Source of the DNA: Paenibacillus terrigena DSM 21567
GTDB taxonomy: Bacteria; Bacillota; Bacilli; Paenibacillales; Paenibacillaceae
Length of the DNA stretch: 64,000 nt
Direction of reading: 5' to 3'
Assembly: GCF_000374845.1 (NCBI RefSeq)
Contig: NZ_KB895421.1
Coordinates: 62,001-126,000 of the forward strand
In this document: positions 1 to 8,930 of the stretch, piece after piece
How positions within the stretch are numbered: position 1 is the first letter of the stretch
Layout: each line of letters opens with the position of its first letter
Notes under the pieces: model-generated
Seen by the model: only the letters and a program-made list of their open reading frames with translations
Database searches by the model: none
What the model was told of the DNA's origin: nothing
Position numbers and translations under genes: made by a program

Positions 1-1496
1 GTCGCAAGTCGAATCCGCTGCGCCTCACCACCGGACAACGTTCCCGCTGCACGACTCATCGTCAGATATTGGAGCCCCACATTGACCAAGAAGCCGAGCC
101 TTGCATTAATCTCTTTCAAGATCAACTGCGCAATCTTCTTTTCCTTCTCCGTCAAGACAAGTCCGTTGAAGAATTGTTCCGCATCACCAATCGATAATGC
201 CGTAACATACGCCATGTTCTTGTCATTGATCGTGACCGCAAGACTCTCTTTCTTCAAGCGATCCCCTTTACACGTACCACAAGGCTTCGCGCTCATATAC
301 GCTTCGATATATTCACGAATCCCTTCGGATCCTGTGTCACGGTAGCGGCGCTCTAGATTGTGGACAATCCCTTCGAACGGTACGAAAGCTTCCTTCTTAT
401 GCCCGAAATCATTCTCATATTTGAAGCGAACCTTCTCTTTGCCGGTGCCGTACAACAGCTTCGCAATCTGTTCCTTCTCAAGTGTTGATACCGGAACATC
501 CGTCTGAATACCATAGTGTTCGCAGACCGATTTCAAGAATTGCGGATAATAGTTCGATGTACTGCCTGCCCATGCCTCGAAGGCACCATCTTCAATCGTC
601 GCTTCGAGATTCGTCACGAGCAAGTCAGGGTCTACGATCATCTTAAGACCGAGTCCATCACAATCCGGACAAGCTCCGAACGGGCTGTTGAAAGAGAACA
701 TCCGTGGTGCAAGCTCATCCATACTGAATCCACAGACAGGACAAGCAAGATTCGAGCTGAACATCAGTTCTTCTTGATCGATGATATCGACAAGCAGCTG
801 CCCGTTCGATAACTTCAATGCCGTCTCAATCGAATCCGCCAAGCGTGTCTGAATATCTTCTTTAATCACAATCCGGTCGACGACGACTTCGATATTGTGC
901 TTCTTATTCTTCTCCAGTTCAATGGTCTCACTCAAATCACGAATTTCGCCATTGACACGAACCCGTACGAAGCCTTGCTTCTGTACATCGGCTAACAGCT
1001 TTGTATGCTCACCTTTACGTCCTGATACAATTGGCGCCAGAATCTGCAGCTTCGTCCGTTCCGGATATTGCATGATCCGGTCCACCATTTGCTCGACCGT
1101 CTGCGAGGTAATCTCTATACCATGCTCCGGACAATGCGGTCGTCCGATTCTCGCGAACAATAGACGCAAGTAATCGTAAATTTCGGTAACGGTACCGACC
1201 GTTGAACGCGGGTTTCGGCTTGTCGTCTTCTGGTCAATCGAGATCGCAGGAGACAATCCGTCAATCGAATCGACATCTGGCTTCTCCATCTGACCTAGGA
1301 ATTGTCGTGCATATGCAGACAATGACTCGACATAGCGACGTTGTCCTTCCGCATAAATCGTATCGAATGCGAGCGACGATTTCCCAGACCCACTCAGGCC
1401 TGTTAATACAACGAAGCGGTCGCGCGGAATGGTCACATCAATATTTTTCAAATTATGCGCGCGTGCGCCTTTGATTACTATGTTATCACTAGCCAA
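1..1496 (-). CDS. uvrA: UvrA, excinuclease ABC subunit A (partial, cut at left edge)
   Basis: N-terminal half of UvrA, the cytosolic ABC-type damage sensor of nucleotide-excision repair. About 498 codons of roughly 950 are present. Visible are the Walker A motif GLSGSGKSS at residues 33-41, a zinc-finger region with two CxxC pairs around residues 250-285, a further CGTC motif, and the first ABC signature LSGGEAQR right at the window edge. The start is taken as TTG at 1496-1494 with AGGGGG about 8 bases upstream. It gives the family N-terminus MASDNIVIKGARAHNLKN, and no ATG fits. It lies downstream of uvrB on the same strand, but a 488-base repeat-bearing gap separates them, so co-transcription is possible but not shown. 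Confidence 0.96.
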   Translation of the reverse strand, partial: MASDNIVIKGARAHNLKNIDVTIPRDRFVVLTGLSGSGKSSLAFDTIYAEGQRRYVESLSAYARQFLGQMEKPDVDSIDGLSPAISIDQKTTSRNPRSTVGTVTEIYDYLRLLFARIGRPHCPEHGIEITSQTVEQMVDRIMQYPERTKLQILAPIVSGRKGEHTKLLADVQKQGFVRVRVNGEIRDLSETIELEKNKKHNIEVVVDRIVIKEDIQTRLADSIETALKLSNGQLLVDIIDQEELMFSSNLACPVCGFSMDELAPRMFSFNSPFGACPDCDGLGLKMIVDPDLLVTNLEATIEDGAFEAWAGSTSNYYPQFLKSVCEHYGIQTDVPVSTLEKEQIAKLLYGTGKEKVRFKYENDFGHKKEAFVPFEGIVHNLERRYRDTGSEGIREYIEAYMSAKPCGTCKGDRLKKESLAVTINDKNMAYVTALSIGDAEQFFNGLVLTEKEKKIAQLILKEINARLGFLVNVGLQYLTMSRAAGTLSGGEAQRIRLA

Positions 1497-1635
1497 CTTC
1501 ACAACCCCCTGGCCCCTTAATCTCTAAGGGAATTTTCCCCCTGAATCCCCTGTGGGGACTTACAACACTACTTTCTTCACTACTTCGTTCATCCCACTAC
1601 CTTGTTCATCCCCCTAAATCCCCCTTTGAGCTTAT

Positions 1636-1678
1636 GCTTACGATGCGAGCTTTCCTACGGAAAGCTTTCAGGGGGACC
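1636..1678. repeat. Degenerate fragment of repeat family A
   Basis: Aligns without gaps to 16842-16884 inside the larger family-A copy. The shared hairpin has arms AGCTTTCC and GGAAAGCT here but AGTTTTTC and GAAAAACT there, both with loop TAC. Two base pairs differ, and both are changed on both arms, so pairing is kept. Confidence 0.6.
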
Positions 1679-1765
1679 CCAGAGGGCTTGCCCTCTGGAC
1701 ACCCGAAAGTTTGTCTATCGAGTTGTCGAGGCGTTATCTTGGTTCAACAAGGGAGGAGCGCTTTC

Positions 1766-1809
1766 GTCCAAGGTTAAGGCTTAGCCCTCGCTAATCCTTA
1801 ACCTTGGAC
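1766..1809. repeat. 14-bp perfect inverted repeat
   Basis: Arms GTCCAAGGTTAAGG (1766-1779) and CCTTAACCTTGGAC (1796-1809) around a 16-base loop. There is no T-run on either side, so a factor-independent terminator is not obvious. It could be a mobile palindromic element or an mRNA 3' structure. Confidence 0.6.
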
Positions 1810-1984
1810 ACGCTTTATGTTATTCGTTACTTAGTTACGATAACAAACCACGCACATATTTCTACGATAAATTTTGTGAATCAACCACCATAATCACGAC
1901 TCAATCACATTCAACCCATCTATCTCCAGCATGCCCACCTAGGCATGCTCATAGACTTATAGATTCAATCGATTCCGCTGGATC

Positions 1985-3979
1985 TTAATCCTGCGACTTC
2001 AATTCCATCAACGCGTCACGCAGCTCTGCTGCACGCTCGAACTGCAAGTTCTTCGCAGCTTCTTTCATCTCGGCCTCGAGACGTTCGATCATCGATCCGC
2101 GGTCTTTCTTCGACATCTTCGCGCCAGCACCTGTCAGATAATCTGCCTTTTGCTCCGCAACCTTTGTCGCCTCGATCACTTCACGTACTTTCTTCTGGAT
2201 CGTCTGCGGCGTAATGCCGTGCTTCTCGTTGTATGCAATCTGAATCGTTCGACGGCGTTCGGTCTCCGAGATCGCCTTGTTCATTGAATCCGTCATTTTG
2301 TCGGCATACATCAGTACCCGGCCTTCCGAGTTCCGTGCGGCACGGCCAATCGTCTGGATCAAGGAACGCTCCGAGCGTAAGAAGCCTTCCTTATCCGCAT
2401 CAAGAATCGCGACAAGCGATACTTCCGGCAAGTCGAGACCTTCCCGCAGCAAGTTAATCCCGATCAAGACATGAAAGGTACCGAGGCGCAGATCCCGAAG
2501 AATCGACATCCGCTCTAAGGTCTTAATATCCGAATGAAGATATCGCACTTTAATGCCGATTTCCTTGAAGTAATCCGTCAGATCCTCCGACATCTTCTTC
2601 GTAAGTGTCGTCACGAGTACACGCTCATCCTTCGCGATCCGATCACGGATCTCCCCAATCAGATCATCAATCTGCCCTTTGGTTGGTCGAACCTCAATGA
2701 TAGGATCCAAGAGTCCCGTCGGTCGAATGATCTGCTGGACCATCTCCGGACAAAGCTCCAGTTCATATGGGCCTGGTGTGGCAGATACATAGACGCATTG
2801 CCCTACCTTCTGTTCGAATTCCTCGAACTGCAACGGCCGATTATCCAGTGCGGACGGCAGCCGGAAACCATGCTCAACTAACACCGTCTTCCGCGCACGG
2901 TCACCATTGTACATGGCACGTATCTGCGGCAATGTCACGTGGGACTCATCAATGACAATCAGGAAATCATCAGGGAAATAATCCATCAGCGTATAAGGCG
3001 TTGCCCCAGGCTCTCGGAACGTAAGGGGACCCGAGTAGTTCTCGATCCCCGAACAGAACCCGACTTCTTGCATCATCTCAATGTCGTATCGCGTACGCTG
3101 CTCAAGCCGCTGTGCTTCAAGCAGCTTACCATTGGAACGCAATACTTCTAACCGTTCTTCCAGTTCACGTTCAATATCCACAAGCGCGCGCTTCATCGTC
3201 TCTTCTTGGGTTACGAAGTGAGATGCCGGGAAGATCGACACATGTTCACGTTCACCGATCAATTCACCGGTCAGTACATCAATCTCTGTAATACGTTCAA
3301 TCTCATCGCCGAACAACTCAATACGTACGGCGTGTTCACCCTTCGATGCGGGGAAAATCTCTACGACATCGCCCCGAACCCGGAATGTCCCCCGCACGAA
3401 ATTCATATCATTGCGCTGATACTGAATTTCTACGAGCTTCGATAGGATCTGATTTCGCGGCTTCTCCATACCGGTTCGAAGCGACAATACCATGCTCTTA
3501 TATTCCATCGGCGATCCTAAACCATAGATACACGACACACTCGCGATAATAATGACATCTCGACGCTCGAACAAGGAGGACGTCGCAGAGTGACGCAGCT
3601 TATCAATCTCTTCATTGATGCTGGAATCCTTCTCGATGTACGTATCCGTGGACGGAATGTATGCCTCCGGTTGGAAGTAATCGTAATAACTGACGAAATA
3701 GGATACCGCATTATTCGGAAAGAATTCCTTGAACTCACTGCACAGCTGTGCAGCCAGCGTCTTGTTGTGTGCAATGACTAGGGTTGGCCGGTTCACTTGA
3801 GCAATCGTCTGTGCAATCGTAAATGTCTTCCCCGTGCCCGTCGCACCGAGTAGTGTCTGATATTTCTTCCCGTTATGAATCCCTTCCACTAATTCCGCTA
3901 TCGCATGCGGTTGATCCCCTTGCGGCGAAAATTCAGATTCAAGCTGGAACTTACTAGAACTTACGACAATATCACTCAT
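1985..3979 (-). CDS. uvrB: UvrB, excinuclease ABC subunit B
   Basis: DNA-loading helicase-like subunit of UvrABC. It receives damaged DNA from UvrA and recruits UvrC. The 664 residues match the family length. Visible are Walker A GATGTGKT near residues 45-52, the beta-hairpin region [16 protein letters not shown] near residue 100, the DESH box near 338, the helicase motif QTIGRAARN, and the C-terminal UVR motif at about 630-662 that contacts UvrC. I use the ATG at 3979, which gives [11 protein letters not shown]. An in-frame GTG at 3997 would add six residues but has no ribosome site. The gene sits behind a strong sigma-A promoter with a LexA-like box (4105-4151), so SOS induction is likely. 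Confidence 0.95.
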   Translation of the reverse strand: MSDIVVSSSKFQLESEFSPQGDQPHAIAELVEGIHNGKKYQTLLGATGTGKTFTIAQTIAQVNRPTLVIAHNKTLAAQLCSEFKEFFPNNAVSYFVSYYDYFQPEAYIPSTDTYIEKDSSINEEIDKLRHSATSSLFERRDVIIIASVSCIYGLGSPMEYKSMVLSLRTGMEKPRNQILSKLVEIQYQRNDMNFVRGTFRVRGDVVEIFPASKGEHAVRIELFGDEIERITEIDVLTGELIGEREHVSIFPASHFVTQEETMKRALVDIERELEERLEVLRSNGKLLEAQRLEQRTRYDIEMMQEVGFCSGIENYSGPLTFREPGATPYTLMDYFPDDFLIVIDESHVTLPQIRAMYNGDRARKTVLVEHGFRLPSALDNRPLQFEEFEQKVGQCVYVSATPGPYELELCPEMVQQIIRPTGLLDPIIEVRPTKGQIDDLIGEIRDRIAKDERVLVTTLTKKMSEDLTDYFKEIGIKVRYLHSDIKTLERMSILRDLRLGTFHVLIGINLLREGLDLPEVSLVAILDADKEGFLRSERSLIQTIGRAARNSEGRVLMYADKMTDSMNKAISETERRRTIQIAYNEKHGITPQTIQKKVREVIEATKVAEQKADYLTGAGAKMSKKDRGSMIERLEAEMKEAAKNLQFERAAELRDALMELKSQD

Positions 3980-4104
3980 TGGACTCTCATCACCCACACA
4001 TGTAAAATATTTACCTGCACGCCTAACGCAGCAGGTGCTAAACTATATATTCGAACTTCCCGATAAAAACATCAGGAAGATGTTGCTCCATTTTGGACAG
4101 ATAG

Positions 4105-4151
4105 GAATATTTGTTCCCGTTCATTATACCTTTTTCTGTTAGTTGTTGCAA
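4105..4151 (-). promoter_or_regulatory. uvrB promoter with LexA (SOS) box
   Basis: On the minus strand, TTGCAA (4151-4146), a 17-base spacer and TATAAT (4128-4123) form a near-consensus sigma-A promoter. At the expected start point lies GAAC-AAAT-ATTC (4116-4105), seven of eight fixed bases of the Bacillus LexA site GAAC-N4-GTTC. In Bacillus uvrB is a LexA target. Transcription would start near 4116, leaving a leader of about 138 bases. Confidence 0.7.
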
Positions 4152-4183
4152 ATTCTAAATCCAATTCGGGAGTGTAATGTTTC

Positions 4184-4990
4184 ATGGATATGACCACAAT
4201 CTTCGGCTTACTAGCCGGCCTAGCCGCTCTGATTAGCGGATTTCTCTTGGAAGGCGGTCAACTAAACGGTCTGTTCAAGGCAACAGCTGCGCTTATCGTA
4301 TTTGGCGGCACCTTCGCTGCTGTTGCTGTCAGCTTCCCGATGTCTCGTTTGCGTATGATTCCGAAGGCGCTCCAATTCGCCTTCACGAAGCCGCAGCATG
4401 ATCCTTACGAAAAGATGGACGAGTTCACGGAATATGCGTCGATCACAAGACGTCACGGGATGCTCGCGATTGAGAAGCGCGTCTCTGCCCATCCGGACGA
4501 TTTTATGCGCGAAGGATTAATGATGGTGATGGATGGGACAGACCCCGCTTTGATTCGACAAATCTTGGAGCTCCAGATGGATGTCGCTGAACAGCGGCAT
4601 GAAGGGTACGCCAAAATTTTCGAAGCCGCTGGCGGCTATGCGCCCACCATGGGTATTATCGGAACAGTCATGGGGATGATTCACGTCTTGGGCAACTTAA
4701 CGGATCCAGGTACGCTCGGACCGTCGATCGCAATCGCCTTTACCGCAACCCTCTATGGGGTGGTTAGTGCGAATCTCATCTATTTGCCCATTGCCAGCAA
4801 GATTAATACGCGCAGCATGGATGAGATCCAACATATGGAGTTTATGATGCATGGGATTCTAGCGATTCAAGCTGGGGAACCACCGCATGTTATCCGTAAA
4901 AAGCTGGACGCACTCCTCCTGACCGACGATCCGTCCGTGACACTCATGCAGCTGAAGAAGAAGGCGGTCGAACATGAGATACAGGAGTAG
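4184..4990 (+). CDS. motA: Flagellar motor stator protein MotA (MotA/MotP type)
   Basis: Membrane subunit of the stator that couples ion flow to flagellar rotation. At 268 residues it has the family plan: two N-terminal membrane helices (about 5-25 and 33-53), a cytoplasmic loop of roughly 90 residues with the charged stretch ending HPDDFMREGLMM, then two helices around 145-200 with the conserved PTMGIIGTVMG. The ATG at 4184 follows a GGGAG 11 bases upstream. The 3' end overlaps motB by 17 bases, so the two are translationally coupled. It could equally be the sodium-type MotP; the sequence alone does not decide. No other flagellar gene is nearby, as is usual for the Bacillus stator genes. Confidence 0.92.
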   Translation: MDMTTIFGLLAGLAALISGFLLEGGQLNGLFKATAALIVFGGTFAAVAVSFPMSRLRMIPKALQFAFTKPQHDPYEKMDEFTEYASITRRHGMLAIEKRVSAHPDDFMREGLMMVMDGTDPALIRQILELQMDVAEQRHEGYAKIFEAAGGYAPTMGIIGTVMGMIHVLGNLTDPGTLGPSIAIAFTATLYGVVSANLIYLPIASKINTRSMDEIQHMEFMMHGILAIQAGEPPHVIRKKLDALLLTDDPSVTLMQLKKKAVEHEIQE

Positions 4991-5768
4991 ACGCCGAAAA
5001 TCCGCCGCACCCAAAGGACATGAACGGTGGCTCATTACCTATGCGGATTTAATTACGCTGCTCATGATTTTCTTCGTCATCATGTTCTCGGTCAGCCAGA
5101 TTGACCCTGATAAGTACAACTCCCTCTCCAAGGATCTGCATGCGACTTTTCACGATCCCAATGGAGTTCTCGAACAGGGCAAAGGAGTCATGCAGCAGCC
5201 AGACACGAACAATACGATACAGCAGCCCGCATCCAAAGCCGTTACCGCAGAACCAACTGCGGCACCGATGACCGAGAGAGAACTGCAATTCCGCAAGCAG
5301 GAACAAGAGCTGCAGACGTTCAAATCCGTCATCACATCTTACGTGCAAGACAATCAATTAGGTGATCAAATCTCGATCTCCGATACAGAACAAGGGATCT
5401 CCATTCGATTAAACGATCAGTTCTTGTTCGATCTCGGCAAAGCCGATATTAAGGAAGTATCTATACCGATGCTGCACAAGCTCGCCAGTCTATTCAATCA
5501 GCTCGATACCTCCATAAGCATTGAAGGACATACGGATGATCTACGTATTCAACCCGGTGGGGTATTCAAGGACAATTGGGAGCTATCCGCCGGACGCGCG
5601 TTGTCTGTCCTTCGTTATTTCATGGATCAAGAGCAGATGGATGCAGCGAAATTCCAGATTGCCGGATATGGGGACACCCGCCCTGTCGCACCCAACAACT
5701 CAGCCAGTAACCGTCAGAAAAATCGCCGCGTCGAAATGATCGTACTTCGCAAGATACAACAGCATTGA
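4974..5768 (+). CDS. motB: Flagellar motor stator protein MotB (MotB/MotS type)
   Basis: Partner of MotA that anchors the stator to peptidoglycan. At 264 residues it has a basic N-terminus, one membrane helix (about 21-43) carrying the ion-binding Asp25 in TYADLITLLMIFF, a Gln/Thr-rich linker with a short coiled stretch near 95-115, and an OmpA-like peptidoglycan-binding domain from about 150 with the GHTDD motif and the C-terminal NRRVEMIVL. It starts inside the end of motA. A hairpin terminator follows at 5851-5898, so motAB is a two-gene transcript. MotS is the alternative name if the motor is sodium driven. Confidence 0.92.
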   Translation: MRYRSRRRKSAAPKGHERWLITYADLITLLMIFFVIMFSVSQIDPDKYNSLSKDLHATFHDPNGVLEQGKGVMQQPDTNNTIQQPASKAVTAEPTAAPMTERELQFRKQEQELQTFKSVITSYVQDNQLGDQISISDTEQGISIRLNDQFLFDLGKADIKEVSIPMLHKLASLFNQLDTSISIEGHTDDLRIQPGGVFKDNWELSAGRALSVLRYFMDQEQMDAAKFQIAGYGDTRPVAPNNSASNRQKNRRVEMIVLRKIQQH

Positions 5769-5850
5769 TAAAATCTTCAATCGGATTACATACGAAGATG
5801 AGCGACCAAGTATAGATGTTATCTCTATTGTGGTAAGCATAAACTGAAGA

Positions 5851-5898
5851 AGGCTGCTCTAACGTCAATCAAAACACCTGACGATTGAGCAGCTTTTT
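5851..5898 (+). terminator. Terminator after motAB
   Basis: Hairpin with outer arms GCTGCTC (5853-5859) and GAGCAGC (5887-5893), inner pairing, and a TTTTT run at 5894-5898. It lies 83 bases past the motB stop. Confidence 0.75.
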
Positions 5899-6016
5899 GG
5901 TATAATTTCCCACATTCCCCGTCTCGAGTCTAGGAGGAATCCCGACGTCCGCATGTTTTCACAAAATCTTTCCTGACCTACAATAAAGGTATTATTAAAC
6001 AGGTTGGTGAACTGAT

Positions 6017-6577
6017 TTGAGTAGGAAAGTCTATATTCTTCTAACAGATACGGGAACGTGGTTCTCCAAATTAATCGGGTTGTATACGAGAGCAAAGCTT
6101 AATCATGCTTCGATCGTGCTCGATGAGGAAATGAAAGAAGTCTATAGTTTTGGTCGTAAAAATTCATTAAACCCCCTCAGCAGCGGTTTCGTGAAAGAAG
6201 AGGTATTCGGAAATCTCGTTCGAGCCGTAACGCGCAGAACCGAATGCGAACTTTACTGCTGTACGGTTAGTGAAGAGACTTACGAGCGCATGCGTTTGCA
6301 AATTCGTCATATGGAGTATCATCAGCACAAGTATAAATATAATTTCCTGGGCCTCTTCGGTGTGGTCTTTAATATATCCATTGAGCGGAAAAACGCGTTC
6401 TTCTGCTCGCAATTCGTTGCCTATATGCTGCAAAAGCATGGGGTTCCCATCGTGAATAAATCAATCGCTCAGATTACACCGGAAGATCTGCAGAATTGTG
6501 AGAGCTTGGAGCTGATCTATTCAGGAGATCTTCGCCAAAAGGCTAAGAATCTCCATCAGCTGCCGATGACCTCATAA
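6017..6577 (+). CDS. Permuted NlpC/P60-like (YiiX/C92-type) cysteine hydrolase
   Basis: Likely a papain-fold thiol hydrolase of the circularly permuted NlpC/P60 group, whose known members act on amide or ester bonds; the substrate here is unknown. In the 186 residues the conserved His comes first (LNHASIVLDEE, His30) and the Cys late (NAFFCSQFVAYML, Cys130), the order expected for the permuted families and the reverse of ordinary NlpC/P60. No signal peptide is seen, so it is probably cytoplasmic or peripheral. The start is TTG at 6017 with GGTTGGTGA upstream. The next gene begins 23 bases downstream, suggesting a two-gene operon with the VTT membrane protein. Confidence 0.75.
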   Translation: MSRKVYILLTDTGTWFSKLIGLYTRAKLNHASIVLDEEMKEVYSFGRKNSLNPLSSGFVKEEVFGNLVRAVTRRTECELYCCTVSEETYERMRLQIRHMEYHQHKYKYNFLGLFGVVFNISIERKNAFFCSQFVAYMLQKHGVPIVNKSIAQITPEDLQNCESLELIYSGDLRQKAKNLHQLPMTS

Positions 6578-6600
6578 CGGGTATTTTGAAAGGAGAGCAA

Positions 6601-7209
6601 ATGGCAAATTGGATTGAGCATACCTATCACTATTTATCCCAGCTTGATATGAATCAAATTGAAGGACTTCTAGATAAGTACTCGTCGCTCGGCCCGCTGC
6701 CAGGCATCCTGCTGCCATTTGCAGAAGCCTTCTTGCCGTTCCTCCCACTCTTTATTATCGTGGTAGGCAACGCATCAGCTTATGGACTAGGATTTGGTTT
6801 TCTCTACTCTTGGATCGGTTCCGTGCTTGGGGCGCTGATCCTCTTCTTGTTAGCAAGACGCTTCGGCGGGCGATTCAACGACTATCTGTCACACAAGTAT
6901 CCCAAAGCAGAGCATTTCTTCAACTGGGTGGAACGAAGAGGGTTTACCCCCCTATTTATACTATATTGTTTTCCGTTCACACCTTCATTTTTCATTAATA
7001 TAGCCTCTGGCATGAGTCGTGTTCCACTCGCTATTTTCTTAGCTTCCGTTGCACTTGGCAAAGCCGTCATGATCTTCATGATGTCTTTCGTCGGGCATGA
7101 TTGGCAAGGCTTCATTGCTGAGCCGTGGCGTATCCTCGCCTTAATCATTGGACTTGCCGTGCTGTTGCTCGGCGGTAAACGAATCGAGAAACGACTCCAA
7201 ATTAACTAA
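6601..7209 (+). CDS. TVP38/TMEM64 (VTT-domain) membrane protein
   Basis: Integral membrane protein of the VTT/DedA-like superfamily, 202 residues and about five hydrophobic segments. It has the domain's re-entrant GNASAYGLGFGFLYSW and FPFTPSFFINIASG stretches and the ARRFGGR motif between them. Relatives are implicated in lipid scrambling or membrane homeostasis; the substrate cannot be read from sequence. I start at ATG 6601 because AAAGGAG lies 6 bases upstream. An in-frame TTG at 6586 lies before this site and would hide it. It follows the permuted NlpC/P60 gene closely and ends at a hairpin shared with the converging glycosidase gene. Confidence 0.85.
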   Translation: MANWIEHTYHYLSQLDMNQIEGLLDKYSSLGPLPGILLPFAEAFLPFLPLFIIVVGNASAYGLGFGFLYSWIGSVLGALILFLLARRFGGRFNDYLSHKYPKAEHFFNWVERRGFTPLFILYCFPFTPSFFINIASGMSRVPLAIFLASVALGKAVMIFMMSFVGHDWQGFIAEPWRILALIIGLAVLLLGGKRIEKRLQIN

Positions 7210-7238
7210 GAGCCCTTCTCCTGATCCGGGGGGCTCTT
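7208..7238. terminator. Weak hairpin between convergent genes
   Basis: Arms AAGAGCCC (7208-7215) and GGGCTCTT (7231-7238) just after the VTT gene stop. The T-run is short, so termination may be incomplete. Confidence 0.45.
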
Positions 7239-7266
7239 GCCATGTTTGCGAATAAATTAAAGGTCA

Positions 7267-8799
7267 TTACACTTGTCTGCGGTACCACGGCAGCCGGCTT
7301 AATGGTACATCAATCTCATGTCTCGATGGGCCTGTAATAACACTCCCGTCATCCCCGAGCCATGTTCCAGAAGGAAATACGACAGTACGGGATCGCGTTC
7401 CTTTGGTCGTGACTGGCGCAGCTAGAATCTGACTTCCGAGCATAAATTGATCCTTCATTTCTTCGAGTCCTTCTTCCGGGAATTCATAGGCCATCGCTCT
7501 TAACATCGGCTCTCCGCTTGCTGCAGAATCTTGCGCGATTTGCCAGATTTCCTCCCCGAGCTGGGTATGCAGCTGTGCAGCTTCAACACAGAATGCGAGA
7601 TGCTCTGCATCCAAGATACGCCAAGGCACAGCAGAGAACTGCATCATCGGGAACAGTGCTGAGCACTGTGCATAACGCACGATCAATTCTGCATCCAATC
7701 GATCCGATTGCGTCGTGAAGCTCATATATTCACCGCCGCCAATCATATCCGGACAGATGAAGGCATAACCGAGCATGCCCTGCGCAATGCCATCCGGAAT
7801 GAGCGATGCTAAACCACTATAGCCCCATTCATGCCCTTTATCCTTCAAGCGTTGTACCAAGGGCTGCCCAGCGAGCTTCCAACAGGCACGATACTCATTC
7901 AGCGGGTAGCGTAGACCTACCTTCGCCCAAGCTTCACAATGCCCATTGCGGCTTGACTGTACTGCACTCTGATCCGATACCTCATAGAATGGCAAATCCC
8001 CTGCATCCAGCTTAAATCCGTCAATCCCATAGGTCGTCTGAAGATGATCCAGCTTCGCATGAAGCCATGCTACAGCATCCTCATTCGTACAATCGAGCAC
8101 AGCGCTCACACCGTTCCACCACCGCCTGAATGCAGTATTACCCGTTTTATCTTTCAAGAGATAGCCTTTGGGCTCGACTTCACGGAAGGTCATCGAATCT
8201 GCGCTCACGAATGGGCATACCCATAACATCACTTTGAAGCCCAGTTCATGCAGCTCATCCACCATGGCGTGAGGATTCGGGAATCGACCACTGTGGAATG
8301 TCCAAGCACCATATGGCTCGTGCCAATTATCATCAATCATGATTACGCCTGGCGCCATTCCATTCGCGAGCACATCTCTCGCATATTGAAGAACGCCTTC
8401 TTGTGTCGGCTCATACAAGAGCTCAATCCATAGATTATATTGCGGTGCCGTGAACAAGAGCGGCTCTGGCGCCTCCCCAGACGATGGAAAATAGGTTGCC
8501 GATGCATGGCGATAAGCTCTCCGTACATCAACAAATCCCTCGTGAAACTTCAACTCCCCGACATCACTGTTTATTTCTAATTTGCCGCCATGGAATCGAA
8601 ACCGAAATGGCTCCTCCGACCAGATATATCGCCCTTTGCTCGATAAGAGCAAGGGACAAGCTTGATTGCCATGCAAATCCGTTGATAAATCCACTTGGAT
8701 ATCCGTTATCCCATAAGGCATCTGCTGCCCATCCGATACACGGCCTCCCCACCAATATTCCTCGTGCCCAACATCAATCGTTAACTGGTTTGTCGCCAT
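7267..8799 (-). CDS. Glycoside hydrolase family 31, MYORG/alpha-galactosidase-like subgroup
   Basis: Cytoplasmic alpha-glycosidase (no signal peptide), 510 residues. The barrel shows GVIMIDDNWHEPYGAW, a WWNGVSAVLD motif, the nucleophile Asp in DGFKLDAGD near residue 264 and the likely acid/base Asp in CPDMIGG near 350. The WWNG motif and the KLDAGD form of the nucleophile box resemble the MYORG branch of GH31, some of whose members are alpha-galactosidases. This points away from maltase activity, but specificity is inference. ATG 8799 follows AGTAGGGG. The gene is divergent from an AraC regulator, 131 bases away, which is its probable controller. It is not part of the larger GH31/ABC locus at 40-46 kb. 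Confidence 0.85.
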   Translation of the reverse strand: MATNQLTIDVGHEEYWWGGRVSDGQQMPYGITDIQVDLSTDLHGNQACPLLLSSKGRYIWSEEPFRFRFHGGKLEINSDVGELKFHEGFVDVRRAYRHASATYFPSSGEAPEPLLFTAPQYNLWIELLYEPTQEGVLQYARDVLANGMAPGVIMIDDNWHEPYGAWTFHSGRFPNPHAMVDELHELGFKVMLWVCPFVSADSMTFREVEPKGYLLKDKTGNTAFRRWWNGVSAVLDCTNEDAVAWLHAKLDHLQTTYGIDGFKLDAGDLPFYEVSDQSAVQSSRNGHCEAWAKVGLRYPLNEYRACWKLAGQPLVQRLKDKGHEWGYSGLASLIPDGIAQGMLGYAFICPDMIGGGEYMSFTTQSDRLDAELIVRYAQCSALFPMMQFSAVPWRILDAEHLAFCVEAAQLHTQLGEEIWQIAQDSAASGEPMLRAMAYEFPEEGLEEMKDQFMLGSQILAAPVTTKGTRSRTVVFPSGTWLGDDGSVITGPSRHEIDVPLSRLPWYRRQV

Positions 8800-8930
8800 C
8801 GCTGCCCCTACTTTCTATGCATTTTCCTAAATTGACTCCATCTTATCAGCGATAGATTGCAGCGACAATCTGAACATATTGCCCTATACTATAACGAGAT
8901 TGATCTATTGAATTGAAGGAGGTTCTCGGA

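Larger units (their letters stand above)
1497..1984. other. Long uvrB-uvrA intergenic gap made largely of inverted repeats
   Basis: No credible gene. The gap holds several hairpins: 1648-1666 (8-bp arms), 1679-1698 (arms CCAGAGGGC and GCCCTCTGG with a 2-base loop), 1766-1809 (14-bp arms) and 1928-1949 (arms AGCATGCC and GGCATGCT, 36 bases past the uvrB stop). None is followed by a T-run on the minus strand, so I do not call a terminator. A 60-codon open frame at 1602-1784 runs through the repeats and is not believed. Confidence 0.6.

Noticed and set aside
1602-1784. 60-codon open frame between uvrB and uvrA
   Set aside because: It runs through two inverted repeats, has no ribosome site, and its peptide looks like nothing known.
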